Of a stretch of 64,000 bases of DNA, positions 21,720 to 34,095 are shown one piece after another. Numbering within the stretch: position 1 is the first letter of the stretch; each line of letters begins with the position of its first letter. The stretch is taken from assembly GCA_003255065.1 (NCBI GenBank), contig QAOA01001066.1:3217397-3281396 (forward strand), written 5' to 3'. This DNA is from Cercis canadensis (Eukaryota > Streptophyta > Magnoliopsida > Fabales > Fabaceae). The translations under genes and the position numbers were made by a program. The notes beneath the pieces are model-generated. The model worked only from the letters and a program-made list of their open reading frames with translations. It searched no databases and had not been told where the DNA came from.

Positions 21720-22130
21720 ACGTCTTAGTAGTTAAGCATTCATTCATGATTAAGTGATATTCACGTTATATTTAAAATTTATAAGTTTTGTATTTTGTTA
21801 AGAACTAATTCAACATAAAAATTTAAGTTTATAGGTGAAGGCCTATGAATGACTTTTATATCTAACACGCCTCTGCACGCGAAAACCCTTTTGGCTTGAA
21901 GCGTGGACTAAGTACAGACCTATTTATACAATGTGCTGAAATTTTAATTTAATTGAGAAAGTGGGGGTAGAAGGATTCAATCTCCTGACTGTTTAGTCAA
22001 AGAGGCTCTGATACCATGTTAAGAACCAATTCAACTTAAAAACTTAAGCTTATAGGTGAAGGCTTATGAATGACTTTTATATCTAACATATTTGAACTTA
22101 TAGTTGTAACCAAAATACAAAAAAAAAAAA
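21720..22130 (+). mobile_element. SINE-like copy (family 1) interrupted by a TRIM element
   Basis: Removing 21796-22093 joins GTTTTGTATTT to GAACTTATAGTTGTAACC followed by an A tail (22118-22131). This matches the order of strings in the SINE-like copies at 7590 and 41195. Boundaries on the left are approximate. Confidence 0.55.
21796..22088 (-). mobile_element. TRIM/SMART mini-LTR element, 293 bp, 5-bp TSD
   Basis: Two 72-bp direct terminal repeats (21796-21867 and 22017-22088) have TG...CA ends and differ at only a few positions. On the minus strand the 5' repeat is followed at once by TGGTATCAGAGC, complementary to initiator methionine tRNA, the usual plant primer-binding site. A purine-rich stretch, GTGCAGAGGCG, precedes the other repeat. 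An exact 5-bp duplication, TATTT, flanks the element at 21791-21795 and 22089-22093. The internal region is only about 150 bp and has no coding capacity. Total size fits the smallest known LTR elements (SMARTs). Confidence 0.92.
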
Positions 22131-22244
22131 AAGTTCAGCACTCGTTATTTTATTATGAAATGTATTATTTCAAATCACATTGAAAACACTTGAGATAAAA
22201 TTTTGAGAAGAGATAATTTATATTTTGATGTGTAACTTCTAATG

Positions 22245-22400
22245 AATAATTTTTTTTTTTTCATTTGTTATATGACAACATTGTGATTTGAACTCCTAAC
22301 CTCTTACAAAGTGGCGATACTTTTTTTCACTAAATCACAACTAATGACTTCACAAATTTCTTTTAATCAGGTATTTCTTTATAAGTTAAATTTGTATTGC
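22245..22400 (-). mobile_element. Possible SINE in minus orientation
   Basis: The minus strand carries GAGGTTAGGAGTTCAAATCA, a B-box-like sequence, upstream, and an A tail corresponding to the T run at 22250-22261. An A-box-like TGATTTAGTGAAA lies about 40 bases before it. Ends are not defined. Confidence 0.45.
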
Positions 22401-23440
22401 ATAGGTACATCATACATGGAAGGGTTTTGTAGTACTTATAGACTTGTAGTTGAAAATACTTTATTCTCTGTTTTTGTTTTGGCCGAGAGTTATAGATACT
22501 TTACTTACTTGTCTCGGTGATATAACTAAAGTCTAAAAGCTAATTAGGCATGCGTGGGACGCAAATGAAAAAGACAGAAAATTAGAAAGAGATAGCCACT
22601 GTGGCCATGAATGGCCCAGACAAGAATCCAGTCTCACTTATAAAGTTAGGCTTTTGAGGCAATATCTAAACAACTTGCGAGTACGGATGTACGAGCATCA
22701 GCATATGGAAAAAGATATTCTCATGCATCTTTATTGTAGAATTAATCCCAATTAACTTTAACCTAATAAGAGTTTTGCTTTTTAAGCGTATTTAGTAGAA
22801 TTTTCATGCACGGCAAATTGGCAATCATGCCATCATTGCTTTGGGCCTCATTGGTGTTTTATGCTTACACACTCTCAAATTCCTAACTTGATTTTTAATT
22901 TTTTTTTTTTGTCTCAAATGGAAGGTTTTCGCTAATACGATGTTAATACTAACATTTTTACCCCCTCAAGTTTAAGAAAAAACATCAAGAGGAGGTAGCG
23001 TATTTATGTGGTGAAGTTGGGTATAAAACAATATGATGATCTTCCCTGCTTAACAGGCCTCTCTTGCACGTTGGATCTTGTTTGAACAATATTATTAAAG
23101 ATTTCAACACGAAACAGGCCAATGGCCCAGGATTCTTGGTATGAGGCCAGCCCAATTAACCTAGACAACAATATGCGTTTCTTATATGGATGGGCTTTAC
23201 AGCCCAAAAAATCATAGATGGGTTTGAGATGTTAGCAAGATTAAGCCCACGATATCAACCATTGTTGTTGTGCATAAACAAGGTTACAATATGTAATTTT
23301 TTTTTTGAAAGGGATATCTTCTTATCATCGTTCTCAAATAAAAAGACGGAATTTGGGAGCATCAATATAAAATAGAGGGGCCATTTAGTTGTATGTTACT
23401 CAACATCAACAAGAATCAGCTTATTTAGAAAAGAAAAACA
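22400..23440. other. Intergenic DNA without visible genes
   Basis: Short frames only, without domains or codon-usage support. No element boundaries were found. Confidence 0.4.
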
Positions 23441-23443
23441 ATG

Positions 23444-23624
23444 GCTAATAGGGGTTGGTTTAACTGATAAGAATTGAATTACTTCACTTTTAAGGTTTAG
23501 ATTCAAATCCTATTGCGAGTAATCCCTTTTTGGTGCCTTAGAATGGAGTAACTTCTTCTCACCCTAAATTTTGTCAACCAAAAAAAAAAAAAAAAAAAAA
23601 ANAAACAAAAAAAAAAAAAAAAAA
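23444..23624 (+). mobile_element. tRNA-derived SINE with long poly-A tail and 10-bp TSD
   Basis: The body contains GGTTGGTTTAACTGATAAG (A-box region) and TTTAGATTCAAATCCTATTG (B-box region), spaced as in RNA polymerase III promoters. It ends in a run of about 45 A interrupted by one C and one N (23602). The flanking AAAAACAATG (23434-23443 and 23625-23634) is a likely target duplication, though the A-rich part is ambiguous. Confidence 0.75.
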
Positions 23625-23639
23625 AAAAACAATGTGATC

Positions 23640-24320
23640 CTATTGATCATCATGGACCCTAATGGGTTAGACTTAGAGGACAAACTTAACAAAGTCTTCG
23701 ATAATTATTTGTTTTTTGGCCCCACAAGTTGTGAATAATTAGAAATGTCAATTTTCTACACCTCAGGGTCATAAGCAGCCGCGTTTTGTTTTGAAAAGTT
23801 GTAATTTTTAGAATAAAAAATTAGAAATGTTGTAATTTGTAATAATGAAAATTACATTTGACAAAAAAAAAAAANTTAAAAAAAAAAAAAAAAACCCTTT
23901 TCAGATACTTTTTTTAGTTAATTATTTCGTTAAGTTAAAGTGATTTTGATAAGTATTAAGGAAATTCTTTTTAAGCTGTTCTTGTCATATTATTATCAAT
24001 TTTAATCTAATCAATTAAATGCATATTCCATTATGCAGGGAGAGTTTTTTAGAGAATGATGCACATATATACAATCCGATCCTGCACAAAGAGAAGAAAA
24101 GTAACTTATTTTATTTTTTATGTGAGAGGTGTCATAAACCAAAGTGAATCAAAGGGGGAAAAAAGAAGAACAAGGAAGTATCAATTAACAGGTTTTGGGA
24201 CCCATAAGTCGTCAATAAAAAGGATGACAAGTTTTCCACATACTCTGAAATCAGAATCATCTTAGAGCTCCACCCTGAATAAGACAAGAAACATAGAGCA
24301 TCTTGTGATCTTAAATGATA
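23640..24320. other. Intergenic DNA with a second poly-A/N tract
   Basis: Contains a poly-A run (23862-23894) interrupted by an N at 23875. No gene is supported. Confidence 0.4.
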
Positions 24321-24321
24321 G

Positions 24322-24712
24322 ATTGTTTTTTATTATGAATGAAAAGTGAAAGAAACTTACCATCTAATTTTAGGAAAATTAGTACTATTCCCCGCGATGC
24401 GCGGGCCGCTGTGGGAGGGACTCGAAAAATAGATGTGGGAAGAAATTTAAGTGATCATGGAATCATAAATTGTATAAATCTATTATATATAATATATTAA
24501 CTGCGGATTTCATTTTTTGAACGATAATGCAATATATTTCAAGCATCAATCATGACTCCATAGGTAATTTAAAAGTGCATTAAACTAATACAAAAAATAA
24601 GATAATACTGTAATGTAATTACCTATAATGTATAAGATACCAATTGGCGTGTCAATTGTTTTTTATTATGAATGAAAAGTGAAAGAAACTTACCATCTAA
24701 TTTTAGGAAAAT
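24322..24712. repeat. 58-bp direct repeat pair flanking a Helitron-like hairpin
   Basis: Identical 58-bp copies lie at 24322-24379 and 24655-24712, both containing GAAAAGTGAAAGAAACTTAC. Just after the first copy is CCCGCG-ATG-CGCGGG (24391-24405), a strong GC hairpin in AT-rich DNA. On the minus strand it is followed within about ten bases by CTAAT, as expected for a Helitron 3' terminus (hairpin then CTRR-T). No matching 5' TC terminus was found. Confidence 0.5.
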
Positions 24713-24719
24713 ATAAGCC

Positions 24720-27700
24720 GTAATCATTGACAAGTATTTTCTTTTTGCATTAAGCGTTGCAAGTTAACCAAACAACATGATCAGCATATTAATTCGAGTA
24801 AACCATGTGTAGAGAATTTAATAAATTAAGAAGACTAAATCCATATATAAACTAGGAGGAGAATATTAATTCAGTAAATAATTAAGATAATTTTCAAACA
24901 GGTCAATATGTAAAATGTATATAGTCATTTGTGGAATCGGAACGCAATTAGTTGAGTGACGTCTAATTAGTGGGCATTAAGACGTCAAATGGATAACGAA
25001 CTCACAAGAAATCTTGACCTAAAGACAAATTTTCTGAAATAAATAGTGGCATCACGTTACAAGCATGTATATGGCAAGCTCTACAGTAATCTATTCATCG
25101 TTTTGTGTTTCTTTTATTCTACTTCTTTCCTTATTCGTGAGTATAGATCATAGACCTCTATTTACACAGTGAAATTCTTTCGGCATCTTGCATCACAACT
25201 AAGCCTCATTTGTGAGTTGTGACAAGGTTTAGTGCATGTTGAAGCAACCCCAAAATCACATTCACAATTGCATGATACCAGTGTTTCTGTGATAAAACTA
25301 AAACCGTTTTTGCACCTACCTTGTAAAGTTACTAAAATATTTTTTTAAGTAATTATGTGGTTATTTTAGTTATATAGTTAAATATAATAGCCATATATTT
25401 AAAAGGTATTTTGGTTATTTTTCAAGCCTTTTTAGCCAAAGATTTAAACCTCTACATCCTTTTTCCATAATTTCTCTTCCCTCTTCCTTTGGCTCTAATA
25501 CCTGTTTTGAACATGAGTTGTAGTCTGCCAAAGCAAATTCAAACACACACTTAGTTAAATTATTAATGTACAATTTTAGTTGTGAGATACATGTCGTTGT
25601 CGAAGTTATGATGGGTTCAGCAACTTGCAAAAAAAGAGAGGGAAGAGAGAGGGATAGTCAAGGGGAGGTCGGAGCTTCACCTCCGAAGCTCAAGTTAGAT
25701 AGATCGAGGAAAAAAGTAAGAGAGAGAGATGTTGGAGTGTGTGTATGAAAGTGAGAGAGAGAGAGAGAATGTATATTTATGCAAAGGTATTTTGGTCTTT
25801 TTATTGGAGCAAGGTATTTTAGTCTTTTTATTGTAGCAAAAGGTAATGAGTTTATTAGGTATTATCGACACCTTATTGCAAAAGTTAATTTAAAACTGAA
25901 AAGAGGAGGACAAAGGAAAAAAGAGAGGGGGAGGGCCGGTTGCAGTGTTCATCTAAGCAGGGAGGCAAACACTGTCATGGCTTCACAAAACCCTATTTTA
26001 GTCCAATCATGTACAAAAGCAAAGGGTGTGTGTGTGTGTATGGAGGGTGGGGAATGCTATTGCTTCCATCCCTGTCAACTAAAAGGGAAAAGGGATTTGT
26101 GGGGTTTAGTGTCTTAGACCAACTCACTAGCTTGATGCCAAGAGAAAATATTCTCAAAGGACAAACAGCAGCGCTTGTTTTTGTGAAAACAGAAGAAAGG
26201 ACTAAAGAGAATTGAAAACAACAACTTTAGCCTTGTTTGTTCATTTAGTCGGTAAGTAAGAAGACAAACACCAATCACTAAAGCCATACACTGATACGCA
26301 TATATATAAGTAATGTGTACTAATTGCTTTTTATTTCATCAAAGTCTCTCTTCGGAATTTTTCTGGTTAAAAGGGCTTAAAGTTCAACAAAAGAGAAAAA
26401 GAGATACAAGTGCAGAAACTACAGAAGTAGAACATATTAGAGTAAATTACATTTATCTCTCATGAAATTTAGAATATTACAAATACTCTCTTAAAACAGT
26501 GTAAATTACATCCGCCCTTTCTGTCAGTTTATCAGTGTTAGCAGTTAGCACACTTCACTTCGATTCTAATTAATCCCCCCAAAATGTCCCACAATGGGTT
26601 TTATAGTAATAAATTATTGAAATATCTAAATCTGCAACTGATAGTAGTTTATCTACAGTGATAAATAATTAACAGAAGGGAGGTACAAATATAATTTATC
26701 CCATTTGAGAACAAAGTTATTTTGTATATATAATTCGAAACCTAAACCTCAAGAGAGATAGATATGATTTACTCAACATATTAATTGGTTGTTGTTTTGT
26801 GTTCGTCTATTTGCACATCACAATCCTTCACACTTCTTCACACCATATGCACTTGCATCATCTAAATAACTAGACTACCTAAACTTTTAACTAGACCCAT
26901 TTAAATATAACTAAACCCTTTTAACCAAATATATATTGGTTCAAATTTTTCCCCGCACAACAAGGGCTTCTCACTGTTTTTAGATTGAAGTGTTTGACTG
27001 AACTTAGTACCTATCACATAATTGTGAAAAACGTATCCTACTTAATTATGTTCATAATGTGAAAATAATCTATCGCAGAAATGTGAAAATCATTTAGGTT
27101 CACAATGGATATATAGTAGCCTAGCTCTAACTTCTTCTGTAAAGGCATTTACACATATAATTTTTCCACTAGGTTATCTAGTGTTGGTAAAGATAGCTAG
27201 GATCAATTCTAGTAAAAGTAGTTGGGATTAATCTATAAAGAACATAGCTCTTTTTTGTATATCCACGCAAGCCATGATAATTAACAACATCAAAGACGAG
27301 ATGTGGGAGGAGAATAAAGAGAGCCAATCTCTTACTTTCTGCATTTACTAGAAAGAGAATAAATAATGGATCTACAGTGGAATCTAAAGGGAAGCTATCA
27401 TTAATCTATGCACGTTTATATGTCACCTAACAGCAAACACGTCTCTCATCATTCGAGAATTTCTAACGACTTCTATTAATGTGAGACAACTAATGCTACA
27501 TAATGCCCGGGTTTGGCTTTAATTAAGTTGAACAATTAGTCAATATGCAACATATAATAGCAAAGAACTTGTATTTTCACGGACTAATCTCGAGATTCTT
27601 GACTGCTATTAGGATTAAGTTTTGGTTCTCTATGAAGGAAGTTATGGGTAGATCTAGGCGTAGGGTTTTCCTTTCAAGTCTTTCCCTTCACTATCTAAGA

Positions 27701-30050
27701 AGTCCTATCCAATTTTTATTGTTTCTTTGTAAAAATATCTCAAATAGTGCCAATAATGACACCTTGTTCATCTCTCTAATAAGTTTAACGTATTCGACAC
27801 GTATTTCAGATAACACCGTTCCATCATATTAATTAAAGTTGAAAAACATCATAAGATTTAGGTAAAATTAGTAGGTAGATAGCAGAGAGTAATAATTTTT
27901 AAAAGATGTTTACGGTATGATATTCAATTATTAATGACATATATATATCTTAATTTTCACTAAAACAATATAAGATATTTACAATAATAATGATGTTGAC
28001 AGTCATTTCATTTCAGCTCATTAATAAAATGATATGGATCAAAAATGTTAAATTTTGCTAAAAAAATACCTTGAAAAAAGAAACCTAAACATTTGTAATT
28101 TCTAGTTAATGCATAATTTTTTGGTGGAATTTAATGCATTGTTTAACATATTAATTATCTAATAAGATAAATGATTAGAGAGTTATTATCTTATCCAAGA
28201 CAATTCAATTTAAGTTCAAAACACACCCATATCTCGAGTTCTCAAACTAATAAGCAGGTTTAACATTAATACCCACCTCTCTCAACCCCTGCACTTGCCC
28301 CTCCAAAAGAAAAAAAAAAAAAAAAACTATGGACATGACATTGATTTGAAATAAGAACAACTTAAAGAATAGTGAAAGGACTAATAGCCTAATAGTTACA
28401 AGGGCTGCCCTCATCCTCAAGAAAGGTATCTTTAGGGCCTCCAAAAAGATTGAAAGTGTGAACAACGAATTATAATTAAATAAAGTAACAAACAGTACTT
28501 GATGGCAAAGATATATACAGTGTTAAGAGTGATAATAAACAGGAAAGAATCAATTTCCTGTCAACTCCTGAATGATGCATAAAAACTACACAACAAAACT
28601 GATGAGACTTTAATTAGTTTAATATGCAACAACTTCAGAAAGAACTTGGTGTGAACTAGTTTATTATCTGCATATTTTGTTGTCTGCTGATTGTAGACTC
28701 TGAATATTTTGTTGTCTGCTGATTGTAGACTGTGAAGCTAAGTTAAACATGCATATGGTAGTGCGTTGAAGAGTGAAGACCTAGACAGAGGTTTCCCAGC
28801 AACATTCTTGGATTCAAATACTGTCATCACTTGTTTAGGTAGGCTGTTGGTGAAAAGACAAGTTAATAACCAGCTACTGGATTAGCTTGTCCATTTGAGT
28901 GATTAAGTAGCATAGGTTCACTCTTCTTCCTGAAGCCTTACCAAAACTATGCAAACCAGTGGAAAGTTGTTATCCAACTCTATAAAAGCCAAGTTTACCA
29001 AACCCATCAAGTAGTGCAATTATAGTTACTAGTATAAGAGGCTGATAGCAAAAAATTTACTCTAACCCTTTTGTTGTTTTTTACCTATTTGGTACTTCAT
29101 AATCATGCAATCTTGAGAGAAACTAAGGATCAAAATCAAGAATGGAATTATTTGAGAAGAGAAGGAGGGAAATATAGAATCATTGTAATATGACCAGCTT
29201 TATTAATTTGGGTTTTACCTCTACCTCTTCTTTCTGATGATTCTTCTTGGCTACTGAGATTTTGTGTCAAATTCAGCCCCCCTTTTGATTGTTTAGCAAA
29301 AAATATCTGCGTTTAGGAATGATAAAAAGAAAAATAGTTCCCCTTCTTGATTTCTACGTACCTAGCTCGAGACAGTCTCCATTTTTTCAGGCAACTTGGT
29401 ACTATTTATAAAAGTATACTGCAAAAAGGAGGTACTTTCAGCTTAATTATATACTGCAATTGCAGAGGCAGTACACGTTTGTATTGAAAAGAAAAAATTG
29501 AATGACAGTTATTGCCAGGTTTTTTATGGGTGCTACTACAGTTATTGTCATGTTAATTAGCTTGAGATGTAGCTTTATTTGCTCTTAATGACTAATTGCA
29601 GCTTTGTTCATAAACTATGGCAGTAATTTTATTCAAATGCATAACTTTAAGCAACATACTAGAATAGTAAACATCAAGAGAAAGAGGTAAGGTGACTCAA
29701 TGAATAAAATCTAGTTAGGTTTTAACTCAAATGTCACGTACGGATAAACAGAAGACATTTATAATAGTCAACTAGTTTCTGTGAATTGAATATTAACATA
29801 AAAATATTTTCTTTCATTATTATTTTTTTAAATTTAATTTTCAATATCCATGAAATCAAATTCCAGCATTCATTCTCTTATCATGAAAAATATATTATAA
29901 AATTGATATCCGACTACAATAGAATTCCAGATATGGAAATGTTGTTAACCGTACTATGATATAATTATAGTAGTAACAATAATTTGTAAGAACTCCATTT
30001 TTCTCTCTTGGAGTTAACTGTGACTAATTATATATATCTGAGATGTGACA
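24720..30050. other. Gene-poor intergenic stretch
   Basis: No gene is supported. Visible items: a two-copy 31-bp tandem repeat with core GGTATTTTRGTCTTTTTATT (about 25788-25840); a GA-rich stretch (25630-25770); a possible degraded foldback with GTAAATTACATTTATCTC at 26454 facing a related inverse near 26690; and the 32-bp tandem repeat listed separately. Confidence 0.4.
28672..28731. repeat. Two-copy tandem repeat, 32-bp period
   Basis: The string ATATTTTGTTGTCTGCTGAT, continuing for 28 identical bases, occurs at 28672-28699 and 28704-28731. Confidence 0.85.
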
Positions 30051-30054
30051 ATAT

Positions 30055-30333
30055 TCACCTGATGAGTGGATGCTGTTTAAACTTTACTGGAAAAAGCAAG
30101 GTGGGGGACAATAATTGGCGATAAAATGTAAACCGACAAGGTGCACGTTCAGTGTCATCTTTGAGATAGCCATTATTGTAAGCAAGTTCAAGAAGAGCAC
30201 GAGTGGGAGGATCAAGTGCATGTATGTAAAAAGGGAAAGAATGATTAGCAAAGAGCAAAAGACCAAGAAGGAAAGCAAAAGTCAATTGAATTTCTGCATC
30301 AGTTCCCACAAACCTCACTATATATATATACAT
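30055..30333 (-). pseudogene. Unidentified protein-like open frame, possible captured exon
   Basis: The minus-strand frame contains a hydrophobic segment (LTFAFLLGLLLFANHSFPF) followed by a balanced, non-repetitive stretch (LDPPTRALLELAYNNGYLKD and DDTERAPCRFTFYRQLL). This composition is unlike the surrounding AT-rich noise frames. An AG precedes AAATTCAATTG and could be a splice acceptor. I do not recognise the family. It may be an exon of an unannotated gene, a gene fragment carried by a transposon, or chance. Confidence 0.25.
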
Positions 30334-30389
30334 AAGGAAAGCAAACTCCTAACAAAAGCAATAACTTTCTTTCGCTCCAACTTTCCCTG

Positions 30390-33300
30390 AAATGAGCTTG
30401 TTGTTATACCTTAAAAGTATACCATTTGCTGGAGATTTTTATTTTTTTTTCCCTTTAGAAAAAGCATGGTAATTCTGGGTACTCTTCTGATGAAAACTCA
30501 CTCCCAACCTGTAATATATATTCTTTTGTTATTTCGTCTTTTCCCCCCTCTATTTTGTTGTTTTTGGGTTGAGGGAGGGGGCCCTTTCAGCAATGCTGCA
30601 GTGGAACTTGAAAACTGAGCAGTGGGCAGTACACATTTCATTGGATGAATTTGAATTACTTGAGTTCCAAAATATATAAACTTTAACTTCCAGAAGAAAC
30701 TTGATCTAAATTTTAAGTTTATATATAGATATATAGAATGATTGTATAAAGCCTAGATTGACTTGAGTACTTTAGTACGTATGGGATATTTCGCCATCAA
30801 AAACTTTGATGCAGGATTTGTCATGTATGTAAGTATGATTAGCCATGCGAGTGAGGTTAATGAAGTGAAGAAGTAGTTGATATGTTTTTACGGGAAAATA
30901 TTCTTATCAAGCTTTTTGACTTGATAATTGTCAGTTAATATTCTACTTACTCACTACAGAGATATTTTTTAACTGACAATTGCACGCGAAAGACGTGTAG
31001 ACTTTTCTTATATTTTTTAACTGACAATTTCTGTCAAGGAATTTTGAGTTATATTCCTTCTAACATAAAAAGGAGGTTTCATATATATATATATTTGATG
31101 AATAATTGCTAGGTTTCATATTATTGTTGTTAATCGTTGTCGCGACTTGTGCGGGATTACTATATATGTATATCGAGGTTAACATAAATACTCCTACTCA
31201 CATGCACTTGCACGTGAACCCCCAAATTGCAAACTATATATATTTATAAAACTTTATAAACTTTTTTTTTTTTGAGTGAATAAATTTTATGCATTAAGTT
31301 TATGAGAATAAACAAATGAACATATACCAGGGATGGGATTGATACATACAACAGAATTTGGTCTACGATATTTATTAAAATTATCTTTCTATATTATTTA
31401 TTAGAAAAAAAATATTACTAGCTATTATTCCGTAAATGGGATGAGTTCACATACATATGTTATTTAAAGTAAATTCCATTGTTAAATGAATTATATTGTT
31501 AATTTTCTTTTAATTAAGTTCTTTTCAACAAAAAGAATTTTTTTCTTTGATTCAGCCTCTTTGGGCATTTTGTGTGATTATTTAGTGATAAAAGGCACCT
31601 ATTCACTTGTAATATATTTTGATTATTCTATTATTATTATTTTGAGATGTTCCTTACTCTATTATTAAAAGTTATTAGAATTTTCAATAAAAATATTAAA
31701 AATGAACTAAAATCTAAAATTTTCTAGCATTAATTGTGAGCACGGATTCTAAAATTTAGAGCGCCGCCCACAAAATTAGTAAGAACACATTTTCAAACTT
31801 GGTCTTGTCTATATATAAAAGAAGAACATAATTTATTTTTCTGGATCCAATTAATAATTCAGAGTGCATGTTTGATAATCTCTAAATAATACTATCGATT
31901 CAATGAATATATAATTTTGGTATCTATTAGACTCTGGCCGAGGGTATCTTCATGGGGCCCTCAAAATTGGTCGGTTGTCATCTCCATCAAATTGACATGT
32001 ACCTTATTTTCCTTCTCTCTAAAATCATGGCAAGAGAGAATTTATCTCTTGATTACGTGCTATTTAAAAAAGCTACATTAGGTTTAGTGCCAAAATTATA
32101 TCACATGACTTACTTAACCTTTTTTCTGAATATGTTTTTAAAATTGGGTAATCAGTGCGGAAGACATGTGATTCTAAGCCTTAAAAGATGAAATTTAATA
32201 TTAGAAACTTAATCCCTTCTTTTTGCTCTCTTCTAATGCATTGCTTTGCTTTATTAAAGAAAAATATGGGTAAAAATTAACCAAGACACTTCTTAAACTG
32301 ATAATCAAAGCTACAGTTGAACCATTTTATAAATCTTTAATTTTAACAATATGTGAGGGCACCAAAAAGCTTAATACTAATGAGTTCACATAAATAAAGA
32401 GAAGTTCTTGCATCCTCCAAATAAGTACGGGCAAGTCTTTTGTGGCATGCATGCAAAGCTGCATAGAGGTGCCCCCAAAAATCTGGTATAAAAGTTACTT
32501 CGGAAAAGGGCAACCATATTCCCGGTACTCATATCTTTGACAAGGGCAACCATAACAGCGACTTCAAGTGTCAATAGCAGATCACTTTAACATTATATAG
32601 ATAATTATCTCCACTCAACAAATGAGTCAAATACAAACAGCTAATTAAATTTGTTATTAGCCTTGTTGCTATAAAAAAAAATGGAATAAGAATTAAGTTA
32701 TAGGCTCGAAGCATTTTTTTAACCCTTAAACCCTTTTGACTCATACTAAATTGAGTAAGAAGCTCATACTAAATTGCTGCACTCCATCACTTTTATCACT
32801 TTGATTATTATATACAATAAGAAAAGCAATTTGAACTTGGTGAATTGATTAAATTACAAGGCATATGCACGTGGTTCTCAATGACAGAACCAGGTACAGA
32901 TCAGAAAGGGTAATTGCCCTCGTGATTTTATTTGCTCAATTCCCATAATCCCAAAATATCTCTGACGACTCCCTCCACTCTTTCAAATTTTATTTGTCCC
33001 CCTTAAAAAGGGATAATTCTTTCCCTTTTAAACCATGCCCTAAATTTTGCTTTTTGAATGAGAGTTCTAGCTCGGTGCAAGATGTAACATTAATTCAGAA
33101 TATGTCTAGTCTTATTGGATTGATTTGGTTTACCCGCTAATGTTGGTCAGGCCCATAATGGTAAATTAACTAGCTTAAGTAGTAAGCCGATAGGGCAAAT
33201 TAATGTTGACAAAAGGGTACAATAATTGTATACTTATAAGGGGAAACGTATGGTTAATGCCTTCAAGTCACTATACCAGAAAAAAGAAAGAAAAAAAATA
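30390..33300. other. Intergenic DNA upstream of the ALOG gene
   Basis: No gene is supported. A small cluster of TTAACTGACAATT strings in both orientations lies at 30925-31030. The last part should hold the ALOG gene promoter. Confidence 0.4.
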
Positions 33301-33303
33301 GAG

Positions 33304-33311
33304 TATAAATA
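33304..33311 (+). promoter_or_regulatory. Possible TATA box of the ALOG gene
   Basis: TATAAATA occurs about 260 bases before the ATG. A long CT-rich leader (33395-33450) follows, as is common in plant 5' UTRs. Confidence 0.5.
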
Positions 33312-33564
33312 TGAAAGAGGAAGAAAAAGATGAAGAGAAAGCAACTAATATGGCCCATAACATGTCTACTCAGTAGCCCAATGACGTGATCTCCATCTTC
33401 CTCCACTCTCTCCTCTTCTCTTCTCAATTCTCATCTCCTATTCCTTTCACCCTTGATTTCACCCTTCCTTTTTTGTGGCTTTATTTAGAAAGAAAATCAA
33501 AAGCCTTCCTTCCTGGATCGATCTTCATTATTCACCCCACCACAACCCCTAAACAAGAAGAATA

Positions 33565-34095
33565 ATGTCTAGTTCTGGAAAAGATTTGGCAGAAGGATCA
33601 TCAAGCTCCCCAAGAGATTACCAGCAGCAACAGAGTCCAGCAACACTTAGCCGCTATGAGTCTCAAAAGAGAAGGGACTGGAACACATTTGGGCAGTACT
33701 TGAAGAACCAGAGGCCCCCAGTTCCTCTGTCCCACTGCAATTGCAACCATGTATTAGATTTTCTTCGCTATCTTGACCAGTTTGGCAAGACCAAAGTTCA
33801 CCTTCAGGGCTGCATGTTTTATGGGCAACCAGAACCCCCTGCACCTTGCACATGCCCTCTTCGTCAGGCTTGGGGTAGCCTTGATGCTCTTATAGGCAGG
33901 CTCAGGGCTGCTTATGAGGAAAATGGTGGCTCTCCAGAGACTAATCCTTTCGCCAGTGGCGCTATTCGGGTTTATCTCCGAGAGGTCAGGGAGTGCCAAG
34001 CTAAGGCAAGAGGCATCCCTTATAAGAAGAAAAAGAAAAGCTCAAATCCAAGTAAGGGAAATGAAGAATCAAGCTCTACCATGCACTTCTCTTGA
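33565..34095 (+). CDS. LSH10: ALOG-domain protein, LSH10-like
   Basis: An intronless 176-residue protein. The ALOG (DUF640) domain spans about residues 28-153: [17 protein letters not shown], then a zinc-ribbon insert with HCNCNH (57-62), Cys83 and CTC (95-97), then [11 protein letters not shown] and [13 protein letters not shown]. It ends in the nuclear-localisation run YKKKKK (153-158). A Ser/Gln-rich N-terminus and a Ser-rich tail are variable, as usual. Family members are plant nuclear proteins that act as transcriptional regulators of organ boundaries, light-dependent growth and inflorescence form; the fold is thought to derive from DIRS-type retrotransposon recombinases. The choice of LSH10 rests on the short termini and on gene order next to PEPC and MAX2. 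Start context and length fit. Confidence 0.95.
   Translation: MSSSGKDLAEGSSSSPRDYQQQQSPATLSRYESQKRRDWNTFGQYLKNQRPPVPLSHCNCNHVLDFLRYLDQFGKTKVHLQGCMFYGQPEPPAPCTCPLRQAWGSLDALIGRLRAAYEENGGSPETNPFASGAIRVYLREVRECQAKARGIPYKKKKKSSNPSKGNEESSSTMHFS

Noticed and set aside
25566..26215. Overlapping plus-strand frames rich in Arg, Glu and Gly
   Set aside because: They follow a GA-rich low-complexity stretch and lack any family similarity.
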